This document shows, one piece after another, positions 26,720 through 35,824 of a stretch of DNA of 64,000 nt. The translations under genes were made by a program, and so were the position numbers. The stretch is from Nocardiopsis potens DSM 45234 (GTDB lineage Bacteria > Actinomycetota > Actinomycetes > Streptosporangiales > Streptosporangiaceae), in assembly GCF_000341105.1 (NCBI RefSeq), contig NZ_ANBB01000063.1, forward strand, positions 17,645 through 81,644, read 5' to 3'. Below the pieces are notes generated by a model. That model searched no databases. It saw only the letters and a program-made list of their open reading frames with translations, and had not been told where the DNA came from. The stretch's first letter is position 1, and each line of letters opens with the position of its first letter.

Positions 26720-26995
26720 TGCCGCCGGGGCCGGCGGGGAGGCCGCCCCTCTCGGGGCCAGAAGGCGCTCCCCGGCGTCGGCCGGGCGGCCCGCACCGGG
26801 CGCGTGCCCGGTGGGCGCCGGCCCGGGCGCTCCCGCCCCCTCTGCGGGGCGCCGCGGGCCGGTGGCCGCCGGTGCCGGGCCCCGCCCCCTCTGCGGGGCC
26901 GCGCGGCGCCGGCGGCGCTGCGGACCGGTCGGAGCCGAGGGAGGCGCCGCCGATCACGGTCGCGGCGGCCCGGGAGCGCCCCGGGCCGCCGGCGG
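26720..26995. other. Intergenic region, no gene seen
   Basis: Very G+C-rich. CCCCCTCTGCGGGGC occurs twice within about 55 bp (around 26836 and 26888), making small hairpins. No gene signal; lies between convergent genes. Confidence 0.4.
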
Positions 26996-27736
26996 TCAGG
27001 TGGAGAGGGGCCTCCCGATGTCGTTGAGCAGGGACCGGGCCTCGTCCAGGCGGTCCGGCAGCGGGACCGTCCACAGCTCGGCGCCGTGTTCGCGGCAGAT
27101 GTTCTCGCGCAGGTGGCGGGCGCGCTCGCCGAGGTCGGCGGAGGTCTCGGTGAGCACCGCGAGCCGGGTCCGGCTGAGCAGCGCGATCGACTCGGCGCGG
27201 ACGAAGTACCGGTTCAGCTCGTGGCCGAGGACGATGAGCTGCGCGGTGCGCCGCCACGGGTCGGCGGCCGGGTCCAGCGCCACGATGACCAGCCGGTGCT
27301 CGTCGGCCCGCCCCTCGCCCCGGTACAGCTCGCCGATCCGGGTGCGCAGGAAGGCCTCGGTCGCCAGGCCGGTCAGCGGGTCCTGGCACTCCTCGGTGGA
27401 GCGGCCGCCGTCCACCCACCCCTCGGCCAGCGCGCGCACCAGCGGCAGCGGCGGCTCGGTCCAGCCGAGCACGTCGGTGAGCGCGGCGAAGTCGGTGATG
27501 GTCGCGCCGATGTCCACCCCCGACCGGGCCCGGGCCTGGCCGAAGCGGAGGCAGCCGGGGACGAGGTCGCCGCCGCGCACCGCGGCCTCGCAGATGTGGT
27601 CCACCACCGGCGTCCACCAGTCGTCCGGCGGGTCCCAGCCGGTGAGTCTGCTCCTGCGGCACCAGAGGGTGCGCAGTCTGCGGCGCTGCGCGGCCTCGTC
27701 CGCCGGCGCCGATCCGCCCTGTCCGGGTGCCTCCAT
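26996..27736 (-). CDS. Degenerate GGDEF-domain protein
   Basis: 246 residues from the ATG at 27736, which has AGGAG eight bases upstream (a GTG at 27739 directly precedes it). The first 120 residues are helical with W-rich DWWTPVVDHICEAAVRGGD. From about 121, DPLTGLATEAFLRTRIGELY matches the entry of a GGDEF domain (DxLTGLxN.R..), followed by strands LVIVALDP and SIALLSRTRLAVLTE. The GG(D/E)EF loop itself is absent, so no diguanylate cyclase activity is expected. It may act by binding or protein contact. Assignment rests on the DPLTGL block and strand order. Confidence 0.5.
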   Translation of the reverse strand: MEAPGQGGSAPADEAAQRRRLRTLWCRRSRLTGWDPPDDWWTPVVDHICEAAVRGGDLVPGCLRFGQARARSGVDIGATITDFAALTDVLGWTEPPLPLVRALAEGWVDGGRSTEECQDPLTGLATEAFLRTRIGELYRGEGRADEHRLVIVALDPAADPWRRTAQLIVLGHELNRYFVRAESIALLSRTRLAVLTETSADLGERARHLRENICREHGAELWTVPLPDRLDEARSLLNDIGRPLST

Positions 27737-27971
27737 CACTGAAGCTCCTGTCCTCGCTGGTCAGGCCGTTCCGGCAGGGGCCCGCGCCCCCGTTTTCGGC
27801 GGGCTCCGCCGGAACGCCTTCACCCCTGTTCACGGACTCCGGTGGCGGCTATGACGCGATTGCGGGATATTTTTTTTCGACCTCTTCTCAGCGGAGGGGC
27901 GGAGCGGCGTCCGACGGGTTTCCGCGGGTGTCGGGAAACGCGGCCGCAGGGACGGCGGAAGGGGGCGACGG

Positions 27972-29456
27972 ATGACCGACGTGCAGCAGGAGGACGCAGA
28001 GTCGCAGGCGGGTGACGATGAGCTGCTCTCGCAGGTGCGCGGGGGCGACACCGCGGCCTTCGGCACGCTGTGGGAGCGGCACGTGGACGCGGCCCGCGGC
28101 CTGGCCCGGCAGCTGGTCCGGGGCGAGGCCGAGGTCGAGGACGCGGTGGCGGACACCTTCACCCGGGTGCTCGACGTGGTGCGCCGCGGCGGCGGCCCCC
28201 GGGACGGGTTCCGCCCCTACCTGCTCACCGCGCTGCGGCACTGCGTCTACGACCGGGCCCGCAAGGACAAGCGGCAGGTCGTCACGGACGACATGGAGCG
28301 CTTCGACAGCGGCGAGCCGTTCGTCGACCCGGCCGTCGAGGGGCTGGAGCGGTCGCTGATCGCGCGGGCCTTCCTCTCGCTCCGCCCGGACTGGCAGTCG
28401 GTGCTCTGGTACACCGAGATCGAGGGCATCAAGCCCGCCGAGGCCGCCGGGATCCTCGGCCGCGACCCGAACACCGTCGCCGCGCTGGCCTACCGCGCCC
28501 GGGAGGGGCTGCGCCGCGCCTACCTGCAGATGCACCTGGCCGGCGGGGCGCCGGCGGAGAGCTGCCGCCCGGCGCTGGAGCTGCTCGGCGGCTACGTCCG
28601 CGGCGGGCTGGCCAAGCGCGACACCAGGACGGTCGACCGGCACCTGGACGACTGCTCCCAGTGCCGCGAGGTCTACGCCGAGCTGATGGACGTCAACGTC
28701 GGGCTGCGCGGGCTGGTCCTGCCGCTGTTCGCCGGCCCGGTCGCCGCCGGGTACCTGGCGAGCCTGCCGGGCGGGGCCGTGTTCGGCGGCGGCTGGTGGG
28801 GGCGGCTGCCCAAGCGCCAGCAGCAGGCCGCGGCCGCCGGCGGCGCCACCGTGGCGGTCGCCGCCGCCGCGGCGCTGGCCCTGGTCAGCAACGAGGAGCA
28901 GGTGCCCCCGCCGGAGCCGCCGCAGGCCGCGGCGCCGCAGCAGCCCGCGCCGCCGCCTCCCGCCGACCCGCCCGCGGATCCCCCCGCGGCCCCGCCCCCC
29001 GCCGACCCGCCGCCCCCGCCGCCGGCCGAGGAGCCGCCCCCGGCCCCTCCGGCCGAGGAGCCCCCGCCGCCGGAGCCGCCGGAGGAGGAGCCGCCCCCGC
29101 CGGAGCGGCCCGCGCCCCCGGAGGAGCCGGAGCCGCCGGAGGTCCCCGAACCGCCGGACCCCCCGGAACCGCCGGAGGTCCCGGACCCGCCGGCGCCCCC
29201 GGAGGTCCCCGATCCGCCGGTCTGGCCGGAGTGGCCCGAATGGCCGGGATGGCCGGAGTGGCCCGGGCAGCCGGGGGTGCCCCAGCCGCCGGGCTGGGTC
29301 GAGCGGCCGTCCGACCCGCAGTGGCCGGACCCGCCCGGGCCGCCCGGCGCCCCGGGCGGCCCCGAGGGACCGGAGGCCCCTGGCGCCCCCGGCGCCCCCG
29401 GTGCCCCCGGCGCTCCGGGGGAGCCCGCGGTGCCGGGGCCGCCGGCCGGCGGCTGA
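27972..29456 (+). CDS. ECF sigma factor fused to anti-sigma zinc finger, membrane segments and proline/collagen-like tail
   Basis: 494 residues. Residues about 15-185 are an ECF sigma factor: region 2 WERHVDAARGLARQLVRGEA through AVADTFTRVLDVV, and region 4 LSLRPDWQSVLWYTEIEGIK with PAEAAGILGRDPNTVAALAY. Residues 224-231 give HLDDCSQC, the HxxxCxxC zinc-binding motif of anti-sigma factors (ZAS). Hydrophobic segments follow at about 247-270 and 287-308. The last 185 residues are Pro/Glu-rich, then a WPEWP stretch and a Gly-Ala-Pro collagen-like run. The ATG at 27972 follows GGAAGGGGG. This is a membrane-tethered sigma factor by prediction. C-terminally extended ECF groups are known in actinobacteria, but I cannot place this one exactly. 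Confidence 0.82.
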   Translation: MTDVQQEDAESQAGDDELLSQVRGGDTAAFGTLWERHVDAARGLARQLVRGEAEVEDAVADTFTRVLDVVRRGGGPRDGFRPYLLTALRHCVYDRARKDKRQVVTDDMERFDSGEPFVDPAVEGLERSLIARAFLSLRPDWQSVLWYTEIEGIKPAEAAGILGRDPNTVAALAYRAREGLRRAYLQMHLAGGAPAESCRPALELLGGYVRGGLAKRDTRTVDRHLDDCSQCREVYAELMDVNVGLRGLVLPLFAGPVAAGYLASLPGGAVFGGGWWGRLPKRQQQAAAAGGATVAVAAAAALALVSNEEQVPPPEPPQAAAPQQPAPPPPADPPADPPAAPPPADPPPPPPAEEPPPAPPAEEPPPPEPPEEEPPPPERPAPPEEPEPPEVPEPPDPPEPPEVPDPPAPPEVPDPPVWPEWPEWPGWPEWPGQPGVPQPPGWVERPSDPQWPDPPGPPGAPGGPEGPEAPGAPGAPGAPGAPGEPAVPGPPAGG

Positions 29457-29465
29457 CCGGGCCAC

Positions 29466-29492
29466 CGGGTTCCGCCGGGCCGGCGGAACCCG
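29466..29492 (+). terminator. Hairpin downstream of the sigma factor gene
   Basis: CGGGTTCCGCCGG and CCGGCGGAACCCG form a perfect dyad of 13 bp per arm with one central base, 10 bp after the stop codon. Confidence 0.65.
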
Positions 29493-29722
29493 CCGGGGCC
29501 GCCGCAGCCCCGGCGGGGCAGCGGATCCGGCCCGCGGAACGGCCCCCGGGTCGGCCGTGAACACGCGGTTCGCGGTACCGACTCGGGCACTCGGCACGCA
29601 AACCGGCACAGACTTGGTTAGGCTGTGGCCCGGCCTTTTCACGGGCCGATGCCGATCGCTGGACAGACCCGGTGCGGGAACACCGGCTCCGGGGTGCCGA
29701 ACAACGGAAGGAGCGGTGTCGG

Positions 29723-31375
29723 GTGGATCGCTGCGCGCTGTTCGTCGACGCCGGCTACCTCCTCGCCGACGGTGCGATGGCGGTGCACGGGACCCGCAAC
29801 CGGGATTCCGTGTCATGGGATTACGCGGGCCTGGCCCGGCTTCTCGAAGAGGTCGCGCGGGACCGCACGGGGCTCCCACTGCTGCGGTGCTACTGGTACG
29901 AGGCGACGGCGGACGGCCGTCGCAGCCAGGAGCAGGACGGTATTGCGGACATCCCCGGAATCAAGTTCCGAGCCGCACGCATCCGTCCGGGCAGACGCGA
30001 GGGAGTCGAGAGCTATGTCCAACGGGACCTGACCACGCTCGCCCGGACCGGGACGCTCTGCGAGGCGGTCCTGGTCAGCGGGGACGAGGACATGGCCCAA
30101 GTGGTCGCCGACGTGCAGGACCTCGGGGTGCGGGTCACCGTCGTGCACGTCTCGGTCGAGGGCAACTGGACCATCTCGCGGGCGCTGCGCCGGGAGTGCG
30201 ACGACCTGATCGAGATCGGCGCGGGGCACCTGCGCCCCTACGTCACCCTGCTCTCCGGGGCGGCCGCCGCCGAGTCGGCGGCGGAGACCACCGCGCCGCT
30301 GGCCAACGGGCACGGCCGCTCGGCCCCCGAGACCGAGCGCCGCCCGGTCACCGCGCACCCGGAGTCCGACCGGGTGGAGCCGGCGCCCCCCGCCTCCCCC
30401 GCCCCCGGGCTGGAGCCGGTGTTCGCCGGGACCGGCGCCCAGCAGCCGATGAGCGGCAGCGCCATGGACCAGCTGCGCGCCATGCGGCGCAGCATCGCCC
30501 AGCAGCGCGGCGGCGACCACCTCGCCCCGCAGGCCGGGGCCGAGCCGCCGCGCTCCGCGTCCGGGCCGATCGACGCGAACGGCTTCCCCACCGGGCCGCG
30601 GGCCTCGCACGCCCCGTCGGCCACCGGCGCGCACCAGAGCCTGCGCGACGCCTCCCCGGGCGCCTCGGCCACCGGCGCGCACGGCGGCCTCGCGGCCGCC
30701 TCCGCGACCGGCCCGCAGCCGGCCTACGGCGCTCCGCCGCAGCCCGTGCCGCAGCAGCCGGTGCAGCCGGCCCAGCCGCCGCAGCAGGCGCAGACCGGGG
30801 CGCACGCGCCGATGGCCGCCCCCGGCCACCCGGCGGGCCCGCGCCACCACCAGCAGCCCGCCGGGTACGAGCACGAGGCGCCGCCCGGCAGAGCACCGGC
30901 CCCGCCGGACCCCCGGTACGGGCCGACCACCGGGGAGAACCCGGGGTTCGGAGGGGGTACCGGGCCAAACCCTACTTTTGGGACCAGTACGGAGGGTGAC
31001 TCCCCGCGGGGAGGCGCCCCGGGGGTCCGGCCCCCGGACGCTACTGGTCCCAGGCTCCGACCCAGGGTCCAGCACGGGCCCTACACCGATCCCGTCCCGA
31101 GCGCGGACTACGCCGGGGCGTCGGCCGCGCGGACGATCGAGGAGGCGGTGAATGTCGCGCGCCGAGAGGGGAACGACTTCGCCGAGTCCATCGCCCGCGA
31201 CGCGCCGGCGCTGTGGCTGGAGGCGGTGCTGGTGCGCCGCCCCCGGATGCCCTCCGACCTGGAGGCGCGGCTGCTCCAGGGCTCGGCGCTGCCGATCGAC
31301 TACCTGCTCCGCGACGAGGTGCGCGAGGCGCTGCGGCAGGGGTTCTGGGAGGCGCTGGAGCGCGCCCGGGAGTGA
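29723..31375 (+). CDS. NYN-domain (PIN-like) protein with long disordered linker
   Basis: 550 residues. The GTG at 29723 has AAGGAG 9 bp upstream. Residues 1-170 form an NYN domain: ALFVDAGYLLADGAMAVHG, LLRCYWYEA, GVESYVQRDLTTLA, and VLVSGDEDMAQVVADVQDLG, with the acidic residues expected of a PIN-like RNase. Residues about 180-460 are a Pro/Ala/Gln/Gly-rich linker of low complexity. The C-terminal 90 residues (AARTIEEAVNVARREGNDFA, then MPSDLEARLLQGSALPIDYL) form a small helical domain seen in actinobacterial NYN proteins. RNA processing is the likely role. The TPR gene follows after 30 bp, likely one operon. Confidence 0.82.
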   Translation: MDRCALFVDAGYLLADGAMAVHGTRNRDSVSWDYAGLARLLEEVARDRTGLPLLRCYWYEATADGRRSQEQDGIADIPGIKFRAARIRPGRREGVESYVQRDLTTLARTGTLCEAVLVSGDEDMAQVVADVQDLGVRVTVVHVSVEGNWTISRALRRECDDLIEIGAGHLRPYVTLLSGAAAAESAAETTAPLANGHGRSAPETERRPVTAHPESDRVEPAPPASPAPGLEPVFAGTGAQQPMSGSAMDQLRAMRRSIAQQRGGDHLAPQAGAEPPRSASGPIDANGFPTGPRASHAPSATGAHQSLRDASPGASATGAHGGLAAASATGPQPAYGAPPQPVPQQPVQPAQPPQQAQTGAHAPMAAPGHPAGPRHHQQPAGYEHEAPPGRAPAPPDPRYGPTTGENPGFGGGTGPNPTFGTSTEGDSPRGGAPGVRPPDATGPRLRPRVQHGPYTDPVPSADYAGASAARTIEEAVNVARREGNDFAESIARDAPALWLEAVLVRRPRMPSDLEARLLQGSALPIDYLLRDEVREALRQGFWEALERARE

Positions 31376-31405
31376 GCGCGGCGCAAGCACCGAGGGAGGC
31401 TGGCA

Positions 31406-31957
31406 GTGACCCGAGTGACGACGGCCGATCTGGACCGCCTGGAGTTCCGGGCCGTCCAGTCCGGCGACCATGCCGAGGTGGCGGCGGAACTCCTCGGGCT
31501 GGCCGACAGCGTGGACGCCGACAGCGAGATCTCCCGGGCCGAGCTGTTCGTCCGGGCCGGTGAGCAGTGGGAGATGGCCCAGGAGTTCGAGCTGGCCGCA
31601 CGCGCCTACCGGCGGGCCATCGACGACGGCGGCACCACCATCATCGACGCGCGCGCCCTGCTCGCCGGGGCGCTGCTCGAACTGGACCTGGTCGACGACG
31701 CCTACGCGCAGCTGGAGCGGCTGCGCGCCGAGGGGCCGCGGAACCTGCCCACCTACATCCACATCGCGGAGACGCTGCAGGCGCACGGCGACCTCAAGGC
31801 CGCCCAGCAGTGGGCCACCCTCGGCGTGGAGCGCTTCCGCCACCAGGACGTCTCGCCCTACGTGCACGACCTGCTGATGGAGCTGCTGCGGATCCGCTAC
31901 CGGGTCCGGGTCGACCTCGGCCTGCCCGAGGACGCCCTGGACCGGATGCTGGACTGA
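31406..31957 (+). CDS. Tetratricopeptide-repeat protein
   Basis: 183 residues, GTG start with GGGAGG upstream. At least three helical hairpins with TPR spacing are visible: ISRAELFVRAGEQWEMAQEF, ELAARAYRRAIDDGGTTIID, and TYIHIAETLQAHGDLKAAQQ with WATLGVERFRHQDV. No signal peptide or catalytic motif. It probably acts as a scaffold for protein contacts; the close spacing after the NYN gene suggests the NYN protein or its complex as partner, which is inference. Confidence 0.8.
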   Translation: MTRVTTADLDRLEFRAVQSGDHAEVAAELLGLADSVDADSEISRAELFVRAGEQWEMAQEFELAARAYRRAIDDGGTTIIDARALLAGALLELDLVDDAYAQLERLRAEGPRNLPTYIHIAETLQAHGDLKAAQQWATLGVERFRHQDVSPYVHDLLMELLRIRYRVRVDLGLPEDALDRMLD

Positions 31958-31964
31958 CCGCCGA

Positions 31965-32030
31965 CCCTGAGCTCGACGAGGCGGGCGCGACCGGCCCGGA
32001 TGGGGACGGGGCCGGGGTCCGGCTCGGGGG
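31965..32030. repeat. Dispersed palindromic repeat, copy C (partial, inverted)
   Basis: CCCTGAGCTCGACGAGG at 31965-31981 is the exact reverse complement of the 17-bp block at 7926-7942 and 23001-23017. It is followed by a GGGCCGG-rich stretch but lacks the long hairpin. Again it lies between two convergent genes (TPR and HAD). Confidence 0.8.
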
Positions 32031-32036
32031 AGGGGG

Positions 32037-32672
32037 TCAGGCGGCCAGGGAGCGGCCCAGGGCGTAGGCCTCCAGCAGGCTGCGCCCGGTGTAGGCGGCG
32101 GTGGCGAGGGCGGCCACGTGGTGGTCCCCGTTGACCGACACCGACCCGCCCACGTGCCCGAAGAGCGGCGCGTCGGAGAGCGAGTCGCCGTAGGCGGTGC
32201 ACCTCTCCAGCGGGATCCCGGCGGCGGCGCGCGCCTCCTCCGCGATGCGGACCTTGTCCTGCGGGCGTAGGATGCGCTCCGGGTCCGGCGGTCCGGGGAA
32301 GGGCGGGTCGGGGAAGTCCGAGGCGGCGACCGCGTCGAAGCCGAAGGCGTGCAGCCGGCGCGCGTAGAACCCCGGGGAGAGCGTGATGACCAGGGAGCGC
32401 TCGCCGCGCTTCCGGATGTCGGCGCAGACCTCGGCGATCCCGTCCAGGAACGGGCTGCCGGCGAACGCCTCGTCCACGTGCTCCTCGGTGAGGTGCCCCC
32501 AGAGCGAGAAGAGCTCCGCGGCGAACCCGCGGCTGTCCAGCTCGCCGGCGGAGAAGCGGCGCTCCAGCTCGGCCAGCCGGGGCCCGGTTCCGGTGACGCG
32601 GGCGATCTCCAGAGGGGCGCTGGTGCCGTGCAGCAGGGTGCCGTCCAGGTCGAAGATGTGTAGTCGCGTCAT
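32037..32672 (-). CDS. HAD-superfamily phosphatase (SerB-like, HAD-IB)
   Basis: 211 residues. Motif I FDLDGTLLHG carries the nucleophilic Asp and the acid/base Asp. The cap region follows; motif II is LVITLSPGF; the Lys of motif III is in LRPQDKVRIAEEARAAAG; motif IV is AYGDSLSDAPLF. This is the HAD-IB arrangement of phosphoserine phosphatase-like enzymes. The substrate may be a phosphorylated small metabolite; SerB itself is not certain because the family is broad. The ATG at 32672 begins directly before MTRLHIFDLDGT. Monocistronic, convergent with the TPR gene. Confidence 0.85.
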   Translation of the reverse strand: MTRLHIFDLDGTLLHGTSAPLEIARVTGTGPRLAELERRFSAGELDSRGFAAELFSLWGHLTEEHVDEAFAGSPFLDGIAEVCADIRKRGERSLVITLSPGFYARRLHAFGFDAVAASDFPDPPFPGPPDPERILRPQDKVRIAEEARAAAGIPLERCTAYGDSLSDAPLFGHVGGSVSVNGDHHVAALATAAYTGRSLLEAYALGRSLAA

Positions 32673-32811
32673 CGCGCGGAGCTTATCTCCGCAGCGCGTT
32701 GCGGACAACGGGCGGAGCGGGCGCGTCGCGTGTGAAACACGGCTATCTTGCGGTGGTCGCGCCGGGGTGCCACCAGATGTAGTATCTCTTCCGCTGGTGG
32801 TTCACCTGGGG

Positions 32812-33040
32812 CGGATGCTCCGGGTGGGGCAAGAGGGAACCCGGTGGAACTCCGGGACTGCCCCGCAGCGGTAAGCGGGAAGCGGCGCGCCGGCCCCCGG
32901 GGGGAACCGGGCGGCGCGCTTCCGAAAGTCGCCAACGGCACTGGGGGTTCAGGCCCCCGGGAAGCGGCGGCGAGTAGGCCGGACGGCGCTCAGCCGGACG
33001 TCGCCCGCGAGTCCGAAGACCTGCCACCGGCGTGCGCGCA
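32812..33040 (+). promoter_or_regulatory. Cobalamin (B12) riboswitch upstream of nrdAB
   Basis: The conserved cobalamin-aptamer core is visible: GAGGGAACCCGGTGGAACTC then GGGACTGCCCCGCAGCGGTA. A peripheral GC-rich hairpin, a CACTGGGGG segment, CCCGGGAAGC, and the closing block GAGTCCGAAGACCTGCC follow. It ends about 140 bp before nrdA. In Streptomyces a B12 riboswitch represses the class I nrdABS operon when coenzyme B12 lets the class II enzyme work; the same logic is expected here. Confidence 0.9.
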
Positions 33041-33181
33041 CGGCGCGCACGGACAACGGGGCCTCGTGGGCGGGCCGCCGTGGGCATAGGGGGGCTCGAC
33101 GGTCGTGGGCGCTCCCCTGGTTCGCGCGCTCCGGCCTTCGACACCCCAACCGGTCGACGACTACCTGGTTGGAGCGAGCAG

Positions 33182-35719
33182 ATGACCCTCGACACCGAGC
33201 CCGTCGCGGTTCCGGAGGCGAACACCCCGGACCCGGCGGAGCGGATCGGCGACGTGGTCCGCGAGGCGAGCACCGGACTGGCCGGGGTCAGCCCCGAGGC
33301 GGTCATCGCGGAGGCGCGCAAGGGCCTCTACCCGGGCATCACCGACGAGGAGCTGGAGCTCGCGCTGATCATGGCGGCGCGCAGCCACGTCGAGGAGGAC
33401 CCCGACTACTCCCCGCTGGCCGCCCGGCTGCTGCTGGGCGCGCTCCGCCGGGAGGCGCTGACCTTCATCTCCGAGGCGGCGGACTCCGCGAGCGAGGGCG
33501 AGATGGCGCTCCGCTACGCGGACTACTTCGCCGGCTACGTCGCCCGCGGCGTGCGGCTGGAGCAGCTCGACCCGCGGCTGGAGAAGTTCGACCTGGCCCG
33601 GCTGGGGGCCGCGCTCCGCCCCGAGCGCGACCTGCAGTTCACCTTCCTCGGCCTGCAGACCCTCTACGACCGCTACTTCCTGCACAGCGAGGGCACCCGC
33701 TACGAGCTGCCGCAGGCGTTCTTCATGCGGGTCGCGATGGGCCTGGCGCTCAACGAGGACGATCGGGACGCCCGCGCGGTGGAGTTCTACGAGCTGCTCT
33801 CCTCGTTCGACTTCATGGCCTCCACGCCGACCCTGTTCAACTCCGGCACCCGCCACTCCCAGCTGTCGTCCTGCTTCCTGACCACGGTCGACGACGACCT
33901 GCAGTCGATCTTCAAGGGCATCTCCGACAACGCCCTGCTCTCCAAGTACTCCGGCGGCCTGGGCAACGACTGGACCCCGATCCGCGGCATCGGCGCCCGG
34001 ATCCGCGGCACCAACGGCCAGAGCCAGGGCGTGGTCCCGTTCCTCAAGATCGCCAACGACACCGCGGTCGCGGTCAACCAGGGCGGCAAGCGCAAGGGCG
34101 CGGTCTGCGCCTACCTGGAGACCTGGCACATCGACATCGAGGAATTCCTCGACCTGCGGAAGAACACCGGCGACGAGCGCCGCCGCACGCACGACATGAA
34201 CACCGCCAACTGGGTGCCGGACCTGTTCATGCGGCGGGTCGAGGCCGACGGGCAGTGGACGCTGTTCTCCCCGGACGAGGTGCCGGACCTGCACGACCTG
34301 TACGGCAAGGCGTTCGCCGAGCGGTACGAGGCCTACGAGCGGGCCGCCGAGGCCGGCGAGATCAAGGTGTTCCGCAAGGTCCGCGCGGTCGAGCTGTGGC
34401 GGCGCATGCTGACCATGCTGTTCGAGACCGGCCACCCGTGGATCACCTTCAAGGACCCGTGCAACCTGCGCTCCCCGCAGCAGCACGCCGGCGTGGTGCA
34501 CTCGTCCAACCTGTGCACCGAGATCACCCTGAACACCAAGGCCGGCGACGAGGTGGCGGTCTGCAACCTCGGCTCGGTCAACCTGGCCCGGCACGTCGAG
34601 GGCGGCCGGCTGGACACCGAGCGGCTGGAGCGCACCGTGCGCACCGCCGTCCGGATGCTGGACAACGTCATCGACGTGAACTTCTACACCATCCCCGAGG
34701 CGGAGCGGGCCAACATGCGGCACCGCCCGGTCGGCCTGGGCCTGATGGGCTTCCAGGACGCGCTCTTCGAGCTGCGCCTGCCGATGGGCTCGCAGCGGGC
34801 GGTGGAGTTCGCCGACGAGTCGATGGAGCTGATCTCCTACCACGCCATCGCGGCCTCCTCCGAGCTGGCCGCCGAGCGCGGCTCCTACGCCTCCTTCGAG
34901 GGCTCGCTGTGGAGCAAGGGCGTGCTCCCGCTGGACTCGCTGCGCACCGTGGCCGAGGCCCGCGACGGCGACCTGGACGCCAACTACTCCTCCCGGCTGG
35001 ACTGGGACTCGCTCCGGGAGAAGGTGCGCACCCAGGGGATGCGCAACTCCAACGTGATGGCGATCGCGCCGACCGCGACCATCGCCAACATCACCGGGGT
35101 GAGCCAGTCGATCGAGCCGATCTACCGGAACCTGTTCGTCAAGTCGAACATGTCCGGCGACTTCACCGTGGTCAACCCCTACCTGGTCCGCGACCTCAAG
35201 GCGCGCGGCCTGTGGGACGCGGACATGGTCACCCAGCTCAAGGTGCACGACGGCAGCCTCGGCCCGATCGCCCGGGTGCCCGACGACCTGAAGGAGCTCT
35301 ACGCCACCGCGTTCGAGCTCGACCCGACCTGGCTGGTGGACGCCGCGGCGCGCCGGCAGAAGTGGATCGACCAGGCGCAGTCGCTCAACCTGTACATGGC
35401 GGCGCCGAGCGGCAAGAAGCTGGACAACCTGTACCGGCGGGCCTGGCGCAAGGGCCTCAAGACCACCTACTACCTGCGCGCGCAGAGCGCGACGCACGTG
35501 GAGAAGTCGACCCTGAAGGGCACCGACGGCCGGCTCAACGCGGTCTCCGCCACCCCGTCCCCGGCCCCGGCGGCGGCCCCGGCTCCGGCTCCCTCCCCGG
35601 CGCCGTCCCCGGCCGCCCGGCCCTCCGCCGAGGCGCCCGCCTCCACCGCCCCGGAGATCGACCCGGACGCCGGCGCGCTCTGCTCGATCGACGACCCGGA
35701 CTGCGAAGCCTGCCAGTAG
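33182..35719 (+). CDS. nrdA: Class I ribonucleotide reductase, large (alpha) subunit
   Basis: 845 residues. NrdA reduces ribonucleoside diphosphates by radical chemistry. Active-site cysteines are C231 (SSCFLTT), C445 (NLCTEI, with E447) and C461 (CNLGS). The radical-relay tyrosine pair is Y763-Y764 (KTTYYLRA). The C-terminal redox pair is C841/C844 in CEACQ, after a Pro/Ala-rich swinging linker. The ATG at 33182 follows GGAG by 8 bp. The N-terminus aligns with an ATP-cone but lacks its first strand with the basic nucleotide-binding residues (VxKRDG). It is controlled by the riboswitch and is followed by nrdB. Confidence 0.95.
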   Translation: MTLDTEPVAVPEANTPDPAERIGDVVREASTGLAGVSPEAVIAEARKGLYPGITDEELELALIMAARSHVEEDPDYSPLAARLLLGALRREALTFISEAADSASEGEMALRYADYFAGYVARGVRLEQLDPRLEKFDLARLGAALRPERDLQFTFLGLQTLYDRYFLHSEGTRYELPQAFFMRVAMGLALNEDDRDARAVEFYELLSSFDFMASTPTLFNSGTRHSQLSSCFLTTVDDDLQSIFKGISDNALLSKYSGGLGNDWTPIRGIGARIRGTNGQSQGVVPFLKIANDTAVAVNQGGKRKGAVCAYLETWHIDIEEFLDLRKNTGDERRRTHDMNTANWVPDLFMRRVEADGQWTLFSPDEVPDLHDLYGKAFAERYEAYERAAEAGEIKVFRKVRAVELWRRMLTMLFETGHPWITFKDPCNLRSPQQHAGVVHSSNLCTEITLNTKAGDEVAVCNLGSVNLARHVEGGRLDTERLERTVRTAVRMLDNVIDVNFYTIPEAERANMRHRPVGLGLMGFQDALFELRLPMGSQRAVEFADESMELISYHAIAASSELAAERGSYASFEGSLWSKGVLPLDSLRTVAEARDGDLDANYSSRLDWDSLREKVRTQGMRNSNVMAIAPTATIANITGVSQSIEPIYRNLFVKSNMSGDFTVVNPYLVRDLKARGLWDADMVTQLKVHDGSLGPIARVPDDLKELYATAFELDPTWLVDAAARRQKWIDQAQSLNLYMAAPSGKKLDNLYRRAWRKGLKTTYYLRAQSATHVEKSTLKGTDGRLNAVSATPSPAPAAAPAPAPSPAPSPAARPSAEAPASTAPEIDPDAGALCSIDDPDCEACQ

Positions 35720-35824
35720 CGCGGCCCCGCGGGGCGGGGGCGGCGCGATCCCCCGGGAAGCGCCGCCCGCCCCGCCCGGCCCCTGGCGCACCACCACCGA
35801 CTTGGAAAGACGACGGTCACACTC

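Noticed and set aside
28900..29456. The proline-rich tail of the sigma factor as a separate antisense gene
   Set aside because: The minus-strand frame reads as Gly/Ser/Pro repeats that simply mirror the plus-strand CCG repeats, and the plus frame continues without break from the sigma domains.
29606..29627. Possible iron box around TTGGTTAGGCT ahead of the NYN gene
   Set aside because: Only the left half resembles the DmdR/IdeR consensus; the right half does not pair, and nothing nearby concerns iron.
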